In this document: positions 8,871-18,476 of the stretch, piece by piece
How the letters are laid out: every line of letters starts with the position of its first letter
Numbering within the stretch: the stretch's first letter is position 1
Source of the DNA: UBA12481 sp942493265
GTDB taxonomy: Bacteria > Bacteroidota > Bacteroidia > Bacteroidales > UBA12481
Direction of reading: 5' to 3'
Assembly: GCA_942493265.1 (NCBI GenBank)
Contig: OW818688.1
Coordinates: 2,976,001 to 3,040,000 of the forward strand
Length of the DNA: 64,000 bases
Position numbers and translations under genes: made by a program
Notes under the pieces: model-generated
Database searches by the model: none
What the model saw: only the letters and a program-made list of their open reading frames with translations
What the model was told of the DNA's origin: nothing

Positions 8871-9861
8871 AATTATCAGATTGATATTGTTGTCCTTCTT
8901 TGCTGTCACAATGATTTCATGTGAGGAAGATGTTTCCGTTTTTGCACCACCGGAGTTCATTCCGGTTGTGTATTGCCTGCTAAATCCCGACGATTCGGTT
9001 CAAACCATCAGGGTATCACGGGTATTTCAGGATAAAAGGGGGCAGTTGGAATGGCAAAGCGAGTATAACGACTACCTGGCGGACACCCTGAACAGGATTT
9101 ATATTGAGGCTATTGATCCGACTGGTACCAAGATCACTACCAGCTTCAAATGGATCGAACAGCTGCACCCGTCGTTTGATTCCGTTTTTACCCGTACCGA
9201 TCTTTTTGCTGCAAAACTTACTCCGGCTTATGGTACTGTCTATCAGTTATATGTTTATTATCCTGAAATCCGGAAAATGGTATCTGCTAAGATCATAACG
9301 CTTACAAAAATTCAGCTTGTCGATCCGGTCATTGTACCGGGCCGGAAATTTACCATTGCTCCGTCACAACCTTATGTGGTGAGATGGTTCGGGACGCCGG
9401 AAAGTGTTTATTTTCAAGGGATACTGGATTTGAATTACCTGGAAGAGGAGAATGGTCAAGTAGTGGCAAAATCTATCAAAATGCCTCTTCGTCCTGTATT
9501 TGAAACCCAGACCTCTATACTTAACAGTCAAAATATCAGTGGGATACATTTTTTGCAAACCCTGCGGGATCAGATTCCGGCAAGGACTGAAGTCAGGAGA
9601 AAAATGGCCGGCATTGATTTTACCTTTTATTACGGAGGAATAGAGCTGGCTCTCTTTGCCAATTCCGGGTATGATCCGAAGGGTGTGGAGGGAGCAGTGG
9701 TTGATTTTACGAACCTGGACAACGGCCGCGGTTTGTTCTCCTCAATATCCAGTGTTCGGGTCTCCGGTATTCCTCTTGCCCCACAAACAATGGACACCAT
9801 TGCTTTGCACGGGATAACCAAAAGTCTGAATTTTATAAGAAGCTATGAAGATTTCAAATAG
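8863..9861 (+). CDS. DUF4249-type lipoprotein
   Basis: This 332-residue protein has a lipoprotein signal peptide (lipobox MISC, Cys at about residue 20) and an opening typical of DUF4249 (PPEFIPVVYCLLNPDDS, then TIRVSRVFQ). DUF4249 lipoproteins usually follow a TonB-dependent receptor and may act as surface ligand-binding partners; no receptor gene lies nearby here. It overlaps both neighbours (8 bp before, 17 bp after), so the three lipoproteins are almost certainly co-translated. The DUF4249 assignment is by pattern only and the ligand is unknown. Confidence 0.75.
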   Translation: MSKIIRLILLSFFAVTMISCEEDVSVFAPPEFIPVVYCLLNPDDSVQTIRVSRVFQDKRGQLEWQSEYNDYLADTLNRIYIEAIDPTGTKITTSFKWIEQLHPSFDSVFTRTDLFAAKLTPAYGTVYQLYVYYPEIRKMVSAKIITLTKIQLVDPVIVPGRKFTIAPSQPYVVRWFGTPESVYFQGILDLNYLEEENGQVVAKSIKMPLRPVFETQTSILNSQNISGIHFLQTLRDQIPARTEVRRKMAGIDFTFYYGGIELALFANSGYDPKGVEGAVVDFTNLDNGRGLFSSISSVRVSGIPLAPQTMDTIALHGITKSLNFIRSYEDFK

Positions 9862-10300
9862 TGTTTTACATAGTGTATTTTTTATCATTATGATATTCAG
9901 TGGATTGACTTCCTGTCTAGGCCCGATTGATCCTGGTGTGGTTGATGATGTGGAGATGCCTGCAAATTACGGCACACTTGAAGTGGATTTTGAGTTGCCG
10001 GTTTATCCGGAGATACAAAAGGGGATCAGGCGTGTTGATTTAGCTGTTTGCCATACCATGGATGAAATGTACACGGGAGTATTCTTTTACCGGACAAACG
10101 TGTCGGATGTGAAGCAGTATTATCAGATTAATCTCCCTGAAGGCACCTTTTTTTACCAGGCCGCCATCACTTGTACCTGTGGTGCTGATTCTTGCATCAA
10201 CGGAGGGTTTCCGTCGGGGTATGGTGGTATGAAATATGCATTTGATGAGGTGACTATCGAAAAGGGAAAGAAGACACTTTCGAAACCCGCCTTTCAATAA
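9845..10300 (+). CDS. Small cysteine-containing lipoprotein of unknown function
   Basis: This 151-residue protein has a lipoprotein signal (lipobox LTSC, Cys near residue 24) and a short beta-rich body. It has a cluster of cysteines, CTCGADSC, near residue 117 that could form disulfides or hold a metal. I do not recognise the family. It overlaps the preceding DUF4249 gene by 17 bp and is the last gene of the lipoprotein trio. A structural or assembly role with the two larger lipoproteins is an inference from gene order only. Confidence 0.7.
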   Translation: MKISNSVLHSVFFIIMIFSGLTSCLGPIDPGVVDDVEMPANYGTLEVDFELPVYPEIQKGIRRVDLAVCHTMDEMYTGVFFYRTNVSDVKQYYQINLPEGTFFYQAAITCTCGADSCINGGFPSGYGGMKYAFDEVTIEKGKKTLSKPAFQ

Positions 10301-10363
10301 CCCCAATGTGGTTCGGTTTCTAAATTGAATCTTGCTATCTTCGGTAGCAAAGAATATCCCGGA

Positions 10364-13300
10364 ATGGAACCGAACCGCACCAAACGTCCTGACCTTCAGC
10401 GGCTGCTTGCCGAGCACACGGAGCGCGTGAAGGAGCTGATGACTATTAACCGGACTACCACCATCATTTCAGAGGGCAAGCCCCTGCCTGAGACGCTCAG
10501 GCAGGTGGCGTTAATAATGCCCCGCGGCTGGCAATACCCTCAAAAAACCTGTGCACGGATACTATTTGATGGTCAGGAGTACCAAAGTTTACGGTTCCGG
10601 GAGACCGAATGGGTGCAGCAGCAGGAATTTTGCTCTACCGATGGAAAGTCCGGAGTGATTCAGATATACTATACCCAGCAACTACCCGATGCGGATGAAG
10701 GCCCGTTTCTGAATGAAGAAAGGGATCTGATCAATAATATTGCCGGATTGATCACCGGGTATCTCAACGGATTACTTGGAAAAACTATCGCAGTAAAGCC
10801 TCTTCGGGAGCGGGAGGATTATAAATACAAAAAGATAGTTTACACCGAATCGATGAAAGACAGCCGGCTGTTGCTGCAGCAATTTCTCAGCAAATTAACG
10901 GCTGATAAGAATATTTTCCATGATCTGATGAAATATAAGGTTTCGGAAATCCTGCTGGTTGCTACTCTGTACGATACATTTATTCTTGAAAATGAAGACC
11001 GCTTCTTCGAGCAGGCCATGGGAGAGATTTACCACCTTAGTCTTTCATCACTTCCGCGAATTACAGGTGCTACATCGGGCGACGATGCATTGGAATTGCT
11101 GAAGGAAAAATCATTTGATTTTGTGGTCCTCATGGTTGGGGTAGATACCCGCAGTCCTTTACAACTGGCCGGACGGATCAGGGACAGGCATCCCGGGATG
11201 AAAATATTTTTATTGTTTAACAATAGTTCGAAAATCGGGATATTCGATGAGCAGGAGACCATGCTTCCATCCATTGACAGGTTGTTTGTATGGAACGGCG
11301 ACTCCAAGATATTTTTTGCAATGGTCAAGCTTCTCGAAGATGAAGTTAATCTCGAAAATGACACGCGGGTTGGGCTGGTCAGAGTGATCCTGCTGGTGGA
11401 AGATTCGCCACGCTATTATTCAAGGTATCTGCCAATGCTCTATACACTGGTTTTCGAACAGACCCAGGAGCTTATTGCTGAGGCAAATACCAACGAGCTG
11501 GACAAAGTTTCACGAATGCGTGCCCGAACCAAAATTGTGCTGGTAACCAATTATGAGGAGGCAATAAATTACTTCAATAAATATCAGGATTACCTGGCCT
11601 GCGTAATATCAGACATGAAATTTAGCAGGGGCGGAACTGTGCATGAAACAGCTGGCATCAGCTTTCTTCGATATGTTCATTCACACCGGAGCGATCTCCC
11701 CATGATTCTTCAGTCTTCTGACCCTGATTGTGCATCAGCGGCTATTGGTCTCAGGGCAACTTTTATGAATAAAAATTCTGAAACGCTCCTGCAGGACCTT
11801 AAAACATTTATTACCTACTCACTTGGATTCGGGCATTTTGTTTATCGCGATAATCAGGGAAGAAAACTTGCTGTTGCCCGTTCCATGAAGGATTTTGAAA
11901 ATCATCTCCGGACCATACCTGAAGAGTCGATTTTGTATCATGCCCTTAAAAACCATTTTTCCTTGTGGCTAATGGCCAGGGGTGAAATTCAGCTGGCCAA
12001 AATAATTAATCCGATCAAAGCTGGTGATTTCAACAGCCCGAGGGAACTGCGGGAATATATCATTGATGTAATTCAGAATTACAGGATTGACAAGGATAAA
12101 GGCAAGGTGGTCAATTTCGATGAAACAGCCGTTCTCGACTGGCGCAATATCGTGAGCCTGGGCACAGGTTCACTGGGTGGTAAAGGACGCGGGCTTGCTT
12201 TTATAAACACGCTGGTCAATAATCTCGATTTTACTCAGATCATTCCCGATATCAATATCCGCACTCCCCGCACCGCCATTATCGGGACAGATGAATTTGA
12301 AATATTCATGCAGCGGAATAACCTTACCGGTCAGGTTTTGGATGAACCGGATTACATGAAGGTGAGGCAGATGTTTATAGCCGGTGATTTGTCGTTTAAT
12401 CTGAAGAAGAAGCTTAAGACATTTCTTAAACTATTGAACATGCCATTGGCCATCCGTTCGTCGAGTATTTTTGAGGACTCGCTGCTGCATCCTTTTGCCG
12501 GAATATTCGAGACTTATGTGCTGCCAAATTCTGATCCCGATTATAATGTCCGTTACAATCAGTTGCAGGATGCCATCAAAATGGTTTATTCTTCCATTTT
12601 CTCCCCTGGTGCGAGAATGTATTTCGAAGCGGTCAATTATCGTGTTGAAGAGGAGAAAATGGCAATAGTTATTCAGGAACTCGTTGGAAATGAGTATGAA
12701 AAATTCTATTATCCGCATATAAGCGGAACCGCTCAATCCTATAACTATTATCCGGTTGCCCATATGGAACCGGATGATGGCTGTGCGGTAATAGCCCTGG
12801 GATTGGGCAGATATGTGGTGGAAGGTGAGAAATCCTGGCGGTTTTCGCCAAAGTATCCAACCCTGCAGATTTCTGCATTGAAGGACCAAATGAAGGCATC
12901 ACAGGTTTATTTCTATGCAGCGGATCTGAACAAAAGGGAATTAAACCTTTTGGATGGTGAAGAGGCGGGTTTGGCCAGGCTTGAAATTTCAGAAGCAGAA
13001 AAGCATGGAACGTTAAAGCACCTTGCATCGGTATATAATGTAAATAATGACTGTCTAGATCCGGGGTTACAGAGTTTTGGGCCCCGGGTTTTGAATTTTG
13101 CAAATATCCTTCAGTTTGGATATTCACCTCTGGCAAAAACCATTCAGGTGTTACTGGATGTTGTTCATGAAGCACTTGGCACTGCGATTGAAATTGAATA
13201 TGCAGTTGATCTGACTCCTGACAGTCAGCATCACGCCTCATTTTACCTCCTGCAGATCAAGCCAATGGTCGGAGCAGATGAGGATTTTATTGTTGATATT

Positions 13301-13849
13301 GATCAGATTGATCATTCCGATTCAATTCTGTATTCGGAAAAAAGTTTGGGCAACGGAAGGCTCAGGGGCATTAGGGACATTATATTCCTTGATCCTCAGA
13401 AGTTTGACAAGATGAAGACCGAAGAAATGGCTGTTGAAATCGACCAGATGAACGAAAAAATGCGGAAGCTTAACAAAGAATATGTTTTGATCGGACCGGG
13501 TCGTTGGGGTTCAAGGGACAAATTTATCGGGATTCCGGTCAAATGGTCTCAAATTTCAAAGGCAAGAGTGATTGTTGAGACGGACTTGACGGATTTTCCT
13601 TTGGATGCCTCTCTTGGTTCTCATTTCTTTCATAATGTGACCTCAATGAATGTGGGTTATTTCTCCATCCATGCCGGAGGACGGAATTTCATCCAATATA
13701 ATTTATTATATGAGCAGAAGGTAATTGAGGAGGGGCGGTATTTCAGACATGTTATATTTGACAATGATTTGGATATCGTAATGGATGGAAAAAAAAGGCA
13801 ATCGCTCATCCGGACAATTGATGAGCGAAATCGCCGGGAAATAGAATAA
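10364..13849 (+). CDS. GAF - receiver - receiver - PEP-synthase-type ATP-grasp protein
   Basis: This 1161-residue cytoplasmic protein has, in order: a GAF-like sensor domain (residues ~5-150); a degenerate receiver (~195-330) with Met (VVLMVGV) at the phosphoacceptor position; a second receiver (~341-490) that keeps the acidic pair (LLVED), Asp in VISDM, Ser in LQSSD and Lys in FMNKN; and a PPDK_N-type nucleotide-binding domain (GSLGGKGRGLAF ~602, AIRSSSIFEDS ~697) with a tail containing GPGRWGSRD (~1043). The phospho-His and PEP-barrel domains of true PEP synthase are missing, so it should not be called PEP synthase. I chose the ATG at 10364 over the TTG at 10325, which overlaps a possible -7 box (TATCTTCG). 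A paralogue begins 1 bp after the stop. Confidence 0.85.
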   Translation: MEPNRTKRPDLQRLLAEHTERVKELMTINRTTTIISEGKPLPETLRQVALIMPRGWQYPQKTCARILFDGQEYQSLRFRETEWVQQQEFCSTDGKSGVIQIYYTQQLPDADEGPFLNEERDLINNIAGLITGYLNGLLGKTIAVKPLREREDYKYKKIVYTESMKDSRLLLQQFLSKLTADKNIFHDLMKYKVSEILLVATLYDTFILENEDRFFEQAMGEIYHLSLSSLPRITGATSGDDALELLKEKSFDFVVLMVGVDTRSPLQLAGRIRDRHPGMKIFLLFNNSSKIGIFDEQETMLPSIDRLFVWNGDSKIFFAMVKLLEDEVNLENDTRVGLVRVILLVEDSPRYYSRYLPMLYTLVFEQTQELIAEANTNELDKVSRMRARTKIVLVTNYEEAINYFNKYQDYLACVISDMKFSRGGTVHETAGISFLRYVHSHRSDLPMILQSSDPDCASAAIGLRATFMNKNSETLLQDLKTFITYSLGFGHFVYRDNQGRKLAVARSMKDFENHLRTIPEESILYHALKNHFSLWLMARGEIQLAKIINPIKAGDFNSPRELREYIIDVIQNYRIDKDKGKVVNFDETAVLDWRNIVSLGTGSLGGKGRGLAFINTLVNNLDFTQIIPDINIRTPRTAIIGTDEFEIFMQRNNLTGQVLDEPDYMKVRQMFIAGDLSFNLKKKLKTFLKLLNMPLAIRSSSIFEDSLLHPFAGIFETYVLPNSDPDYNVRYNQLQDAIKMVYSSIFSPGARMYFEAVNYRVEEEKMAIVIQELVGNEYEKFYYPHISGTAQSYNYYPVAHMEPDDGCAVIALGLGRYVVEGEKSWRFSPKYPTLQISALKDQMKASQVYFYAADLNKRELNLLDGEEAGLARLEISEAEKHGTLKHLASVYNVNNDCLDPGLQSFGPRVLNFANILQFGYSPLAKTIQVLLDVVHEALGTAIEIEYAVDLTPDSQHHASFYLLQIKPMVGADEDFIVDIDQIDHSDSILYSEKSLGNGRLRGIRDIIFLDPQKFDKMKTEEMAVEIDQMNEKMRKLNKEYVLIGPGRWGSRDKFIGIPVKWSQISKARVIVETDLTDFPLDASLGSHFFHNVTSMNVGYFSIHAGGRNFIQYNLLYEQKVIEEGRYFRHVIFDNDLDIVMDGKKRQSLIRTIDERNRREIE

Positions 13850-13850
13850 T

Positions 13851-16841
13851 ATGCAAGACCTTGCCCCGTTAAACAGACAAAATACCGATTTCGGCGAAGC
13901 GGAATTTAAATTCCTTATGCAACGTCGGATCAATAAAGTGTTGATTATCTGCAGTAATTACGATTTTTTCATGCTTGAAGAGGATGGAAGGATCGATGAG
14001 CAGATCTTTAATGAATATGTTTCACTGAACCTCCGGTATCCCCCGGTTTTTATTCAGGCGAATACCGCCAGGAAAGCATTTGACCATCTTGAGCGGGAGC
14101 ACATCGATCTGGTTATTTCGATGTTAAGTGTGGGTGAAATGGACCCGTTCGAGCTGTCGAAGAAGATCAAAGAGGAATATCCGCATATCCCGATTGTTGT
14201 ACTAACCCATTTCAGCCGGGAGGTTTCCATTAAACTGGAGAGGGAGGATCTCAGTGCAATTGATTATGTTTTTTCCTGGCTGGGCAATGCAGACCTGCTT
14301 CTTGCCATCATCAAGCTGATTGAGGACCGGATGAACCTGGTTTACGATGTGAATGAGGTTGGAGTTCAAACGATTTTGCTGGTTGAAGATTCGGTGAGAT
14401 ATTATTCTTCCTTTCTCCCGGCGATATACAAGATCGTATTCAAACAATCCAAGTCATTTATGCTTGAAGGATTGAACGAGCACCGAAAAATGCTCAGGAT
14501 GCGAGGTCGCCCGAAAATTCTGCTGGCGACAAACTATGAAGCTGCGATGGAACTTTTTCATAAGTACCGTGACAGCACCCTCGGGATCATTTCCGATATT
14601 TCATATAAGCGCCAGGGGAAAAAGGATCAGCAGGCAGGACTCAGATTTTGCAAAACAGTTAGGGAGGTTGATCCTTATGTGCCTTTTCTGCTGCAATCCT
14701 CCGAACTTACGAATCAGGCTGCGGCAACCGACCTGAATGCCAGTTTCCTCCATAAATACTCCAAAACACTGGATATTGAGCTTCGGAATTTTATGGTGAG
14801 GTATATGAATTTTGGTGATTTCATTTTCAGGGAACCGGAAAGCAGGGAGGAGATCGGACGAGCATCCAACCTGAAGGAGATGCAGGATATCATTCTAAAG
14901 ATTCCGGCCCATTCACTGAAATATCATTTTAATAATAATGATTTCTCCAAATGGTTCAATGCCAGGGCGTTCTTTCAGATCGGGAGCCATCTGAAGCACA
15001 AAACACTCGATGATTTTGGCAGCGTTGAGGCTGGTCGCCAGTATATTTTCAATATCATATCGAGCTACCGGCTGTCCAAAGCGAGGGGTGTAATATCCAC
15101 TTTCGACCGGACCCGGTTTGACGAGTACATGCTTTTCTCCAGGATCGGAGAGGGATCGCTTGGAGGAAAAGCCAGAGGTCTTGCTTTTATTGACTCCTTT
15201 ATCAAGCATTATGACATTGGAAACCGGTGGGATGGGGTATTGGTCACGATTCCGCGCACCGTAGTCATTTCAACCGAGGTTTTTGAGGAATTCATGGATC
15301 TGAATAATCTCTGGAGGGTGGTTACTTCCAAATTAAATGATGAACAGATTCTGCAAAGTTTCGTGGCTGCAACCCTTCCTGTGCGGATTTACAAAGATTT
15401 GGATGCCTTTGCCCGGGTGGTCAGGAACCCCATAGCCATTCGATCTTCGAGCATGCTGGAGGATAGTCATTATCAACCATTTGCGGGAATATATTCCACA
15501 TTTATGCTGCCAAAGGTTGAATCCGACAAGCAGAAGATGGTTTATATGCTGGCAGATGCGATAAAGTCGGTTTATGCTTCGGTATACTTTAAAAATTCGA
15601 AAACTTACCTGGCTGCTACCCAGAACGTGATTGATGCCGAACGGATGGCGATAATTTTGCAGGAGGTATGCGGCAACCAATACGGCAATCGCTTCTATCC
15701 AACTATTTCAGGTGTTGCCCGGTCAATTAACTTTTATCCTGTTGGGAAGGAGAAACCGGAAGACGGCATTGCCAATATTGCCTTCGGATTGGGTAAGCTG
15801 ATTGTTGAAGGAGGTGCCGGGTTACGATTTTCCCCGAAATATCCATCGAAAATTCTTCAATTATCTTCAGCCGACAGTGCTTTGAAAGAAACTCAACGGG
15901 AGTTTTACGCGCTTGATTTATTTGCCGACCATTTTTACCCATCCACTGATGACGGGGTTAATATTTCGAAACTGAAAATCAGGGATGCTGAAGGGGATTC
16001 CGCACTACGGTTTGTAGCCTCCACATTCGACATGGATAATCATATTATCCGCGATAATTTTACGGAAAAGGGCAGGAGAGTGATCACTTTTAATAATATC
16101 CTTAAACACAAAACCTTTCCACTGGCTGAAATCCTGACTACCCTCATGAAGGTTGGCGAAACGGAAATGAACAATCCGATAGAAATGGAGTTTGCCGTGA
16201 ATCTGGATGTACCGGCAGGAACACCGAAAATCTTCAATTTCCTTCAGATCCGTCCGGTGGTTGAAAATTCTGATGCACTCAGTTTCCGCCTGGAGGAGGT
16301 GGTGGAAGTGAACACCATCATTTATTCGGTTTCGGCTCTGGGTAACGGATTAATCAAAAACATACGCGATTTTGTATATGTAAAACCCGAATGTTTCAGG
16401 GCTGCCGACAGTAATACCATTGCAGGCCGGATTGAGCGCCTGAACGACCAGTTTATCCAAACGGGCGGGAATTATATTTTAGTTGGACCAGGCCGCTGGG
16501 GCTCCAGTGATCCCTGGCTGGGAATCCCCGTTAAGTGGCCCCAGATTTCGGCTGCCCGTGTTATTGTTGAATCCGGCCTTCCGGATTATCGGATTGATCC
16601 CAGCCAGGGAACTCATTTCTTTCAGAATCTAACCTCCTTCCGCGTCGGATATCTGACTATCAACCCCTACCTGAAGGACGGTTTTTATGATCTTGAATTC
16701 CTGGCATCAATTCCAGCACTTTATGAAGATGAATACCTGAGGCATATTCAGTTTGAAGATCCTCTACATATTAAAATCGATGGTGCTCAGAATAGGGGTG
16801 TTATCTACAAACCGGGTTTCGGTGGCCGGAATGTTGAGTAA
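13851..16841 (+). CDS. Receiver - receiver - PEP-synthase-type ATP-grasp protein (paralogue)
   Basis: This 996-residue protein is a paralogue of the gene 1 bp upstream but lacks the N-terminal GAF region. Domains: degenerate receiver (~30-165) with Met (VISMLSV) at the phosphoacceptor site; receiver 2 (~173-310) with LLVED, ISDIS, LQSSE and FLHKYSK conserved; PPDK_N-type domain with GSLGGKARGLAF (~434), AIRSSSMLEDS (~530) and tail motif GPGRWGSSD (~878). There is no phospho-His or PEP/pyruvate barrel domain. The pair probably forms a two-protein signalling or phosphotransfer device of unknown output. Both copies lost the same Asp in receiver 1 and kept it in receiver 2. Confidence 0.85.
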   Translation: MQDLAPLNRQNTDFGEAEFKFLMQRRINKVLIICSNYDFFMLEEDGRIDEQIFNEYVSLNLRYPPVFIQANTARKAFDHLEREHIDLVISMLSVGEMDPFELSKKIKEEYPHIPIVVLTHFSREVSIKLEREDLSAIDYVFSWLGNADLLLAIIKLIEDRMNLVYDVNEVGVQTILLVEDSVRYYSSFLPAIYKIVFKQSKSFMLEGLNEHRKMLRMRGRPKILLATNYEAAMELFHKYRDSTLGIISDISYKRQGKKDQQAGLRFCKTVREVDPYVPFLLQSSELTNQAAATDLNASFLHKYSKTLDIELRNFMVRYMNFGDFIFREPESREEIGRASNLKEMQDIILKIPAHSLKYHFNNNDFSKWFNARAFFQIGSHLKHKTLDDFGSVEAGRQYIFNIISSYRLSKARGVISTFDRTRFDEYMLFSRIGEGSLGGKARGLAFIDSFIKHYDIGNRWDGVLVTIPRTVVISTEVFEEFMDLNNLWRVVTSKLNDEQILQSFVAATLPVRIYKDLDAFARVVRNPIAIRSSSMLEDSHYQPFAGIYSTFMLPKVESDKQKMVYMLADAIKSVYASVYFKNSKTYLAATQNVIDAERMAIILQEVCGNQYGNRFYPTISGVARSINFYPVGKEKPEDGIANIAFGLGKLIVEGGAGLRFSPKYPSKILQLSSADSALKETQREFYALDLFADHFYPSTDDGVNISKLKIRDAEGDSALRFVASTFDMDNHIIRDNFTEKGRRVITFNNILKHKTFPLAEILTTLMKVGETEMNNPIEMEFAVNLDVPAGTPKIFNFLQIRPVVENSDALSFRLEEVVEVNTIIYSVSALGNGLIKNIRDFVYVKPECFRAADSNTIAGRIERLNDQFIQTGGNYILVGPGRWGSSDPWLGIPVKWPQISAARVIVESGLPDYRIDPSQGTHFFQNLTSFRVGYLTINPYLKDGFYDLEFLASIPALYEDEYLRHIQFEDPLHIKIDGAQNRGVIYKPGFGGRNVE

Positions 16842-16891
16842 AATCATGCAAATACCTGATAAAAACTGTGTGATTAAATGATCTGTTAAAA

Positions 16892-16899
16892 TACCTTTG
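16892..16899 (+). promoter_or_regulatory. -7 box of the first gdh gene
   Basis: TACCTTTG matches TAnnTTTG exactly, 33 bp before the ATG at 16933. No good -33 box is visible. Confidence 0.55.
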
Positions 16900-16932
16900 C
16901 TAACAGTAGTTTAACGACTTAAATTTAGTTTT

Positions 16933-18267
16933 ATGAACGTCGAAAAAATATTGATTGATCTTGAAAAGAAACATCCGGGCGAGGTGGAGTATCTTCAGGC
17001 AGTACGCGAAGTTCTCGAATCCATTGAAGAAGTGTATAACCAGAACCCTCAGTTCGAATCAGCCGCCATCATTGAGCGCCTGGTTGAACCTGACCGAATT
17101 CTGACGTTTAAGGTTCCCTGGGTGGATGATCATGGTAAAGTTCAGGTTAACCTGGGCTACCGTATCCAGTTTAATAACGCAATCGGGCCCTACAAGGGAG
17201 GCATGCGCTTCCACCCCAGTGTTAACCTGAGCATTCTCAAGTTCCTGGGCTTTGAGCAAATCTTCAAAAATGCCCTTACCACTTTACCCATGGGTGGTGC
17301 AAAAGGTGGGTCGGATTTTAATCCAAAAGGAAAATCTGACGGTGAAGTTATGCGTTTTTGCCAGAGCCTGATGTTGGAAATGTGGAAACTGATAGGACCT
17401 GAAACAGATGTTCCCGCCGGTGATATCGGAGTTGGGGGCCGCGAAATTGGGTTCCTTTATGGAATGTACCGCAAGCTGGCCAGGGAGAATTCGGGTGTTC
17501 TTACCGGTAAAGGCCGTGCCTGGGGTGGCTCTTTGGTTCGTCCGGAGGCTACCGGTTTCGGTAATGTTTATTTTGCCAACGAAATGCTGAAAACCAAAGG
17601 TGAAAGCCTTGTAGGCAAAACCGTTTGTATTTCGGGATTTGGTAACGTAGCGTGGGGAGCTGCCCTGAAGGCAACTGAACTGGGTGCCAAAGTGGTGACT
17701 ATCTCCGGACCTGATGGATATGTTTATGATCCGGACGGAATTAAAGGTGAAAAAATTGATTTCATGCTCGAGCTGAGAGCTTCAAATAATGATGTTGTAC
17801 AGCCTTATGCATTGGAATTTGGCGTTGAATTCCATCCTGGAAAACATCCTTGGGAAGTTCCTTGTGATATTGCCCTCCCTTGTGCAACACAGAACGAACT
17901 CAATAAGGAAGATGCCCTCAACCTGATCAAGAATGGTTGCAAGTGTGTCAGCGAAGGTGCAAATATGCCTTCAACTCCTGAAGCTGTTGAAGTATTCCAT
18001 CAGGCTAAAATCCTGTTTGCCCCAGGTAAAGCAGCTAATGCCGGCGGAGTTGCAACCTCAGGTCTCGAAATGTCGCAGAATGCAATGAAGCTCAGTTGGT
18101 CAAGCGAAGAGGTCGATGCCCGTCTTCACCAGATCATGAAGGATATACATCAGCAATGTGTTATCAATGGTAAAACCGCAGATGGTTATGTCGATTATGT
18201 AAAAGGTGCCAATGTGGCCGGGTTCATAAAAGTTGCCAATGCAATGGTGGATCAGGGCGTGATTTAG
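16933..18267 (+). CDS. gdhA: Glutamate dehydrogenase with NAD-type dinucleotide signature
   Basis: This 444-residue hexameric-type enzyme interconverts glutamate and 2-oxoglutarate plus ammonia. Conserved sites include GGMRFHPSVN, the catalytic region PMGGAKGGSDFNPKGKSD (~120) and PAGDIGVGGREIGF. The dinucleotide fold reads SGFGNVAWGAALKA with SGPDGYVYDPDGI at the end of its second strand; this is the form I recall from NAD-dependent clostridial GDH, so catabolic NAD use is the better guess. It has its own promoter and terminator and is followed by a paralogue with NADP-type signatures. Confidence 0.93.
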   Translation: MNVEKILIDLEKKHPGEVEYLQAVREVLESIEEVYNQNPQFESAAIIERLVEPDRILTFKVPWVDDHGKVQVNLGYRIQFNNAIGPYKGGMRFHPSVNLSILKFLGFEQIFKNALTTLPMGGAKGGSDFNPKGKSDGEVMRFCQSLMLEMWKLIGPETDVPAGDIGVGGREIGFLYGMYRKLARENSGVLTGKGRAWGGSLVRPEATGFGNVYFANEMLKTKGESLVGKTVCISGFGNVAWGAALKATELGAKVVTISGPDGYVYDPDGIKGEKIDFMLELRASNNDVVQPYALEFGVEFHPGKHPWEVPCDIALPCATQNELNKEDALNLIKNGCKCVSEGANMPSTPEAVEVFHQAKILFAPGKAANAGGVATSGLEMSQNAMKLSWSSEEVDARLHQIMKDIHQQCVINGKTADGYVDYVKGANVAGFIKVANAMVDQGVI

Positions 18268-18289
18268 TCACTCCATTCTCAATAAAACA

Positions 18290-18322
18290 AGAGGCTGCCT
18301 GCAAAGGACAGCCTCTTTTTTT
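18290..18322 (+). terminator. Intrinsic terminator of the first gdh gene
   Basis: GAGGCTG (18291-18297) pairs with CAGCCTC (18309-18315) and is followed by seven T. Confidence 0.88.
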
Positions 18323-18390
18323 ATAATAAATATGAGGTTATTCGATACAGATAGCGTGTTGTAGATTCCTGAAAAAAAATCAGAAATTTA

Positions 18391-18435
18391 TTTGACAATT
18401 TATTTGAATAAATAAAATAAAGTAGTAATTTTTTG
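18391..18435 (+). promoter_or_regulatory. Possible promoter of the second gdh gene
   Basis: Two TTTG words (18391-18394 and 18403-18406) precede AATTTTTTG at 18427-18435, an imperfect -7 box. The region 18360-18475 is strongly AT-rich. The exact start cannot be fixed by eye. Confidence 0.3.
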
Positions 18436-18476
18436 CCACTAAAACCTTCGATATAAAATCAATAACCTACAAAAAA

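Noticed and set aside
10364..16841. Annotation of the giant paralogues as PEP synthase
   Set aside because: Only the nucleotide-binding PPDK_N-type region is present; the phospho-His and PEP-binding barrel domains are missing.
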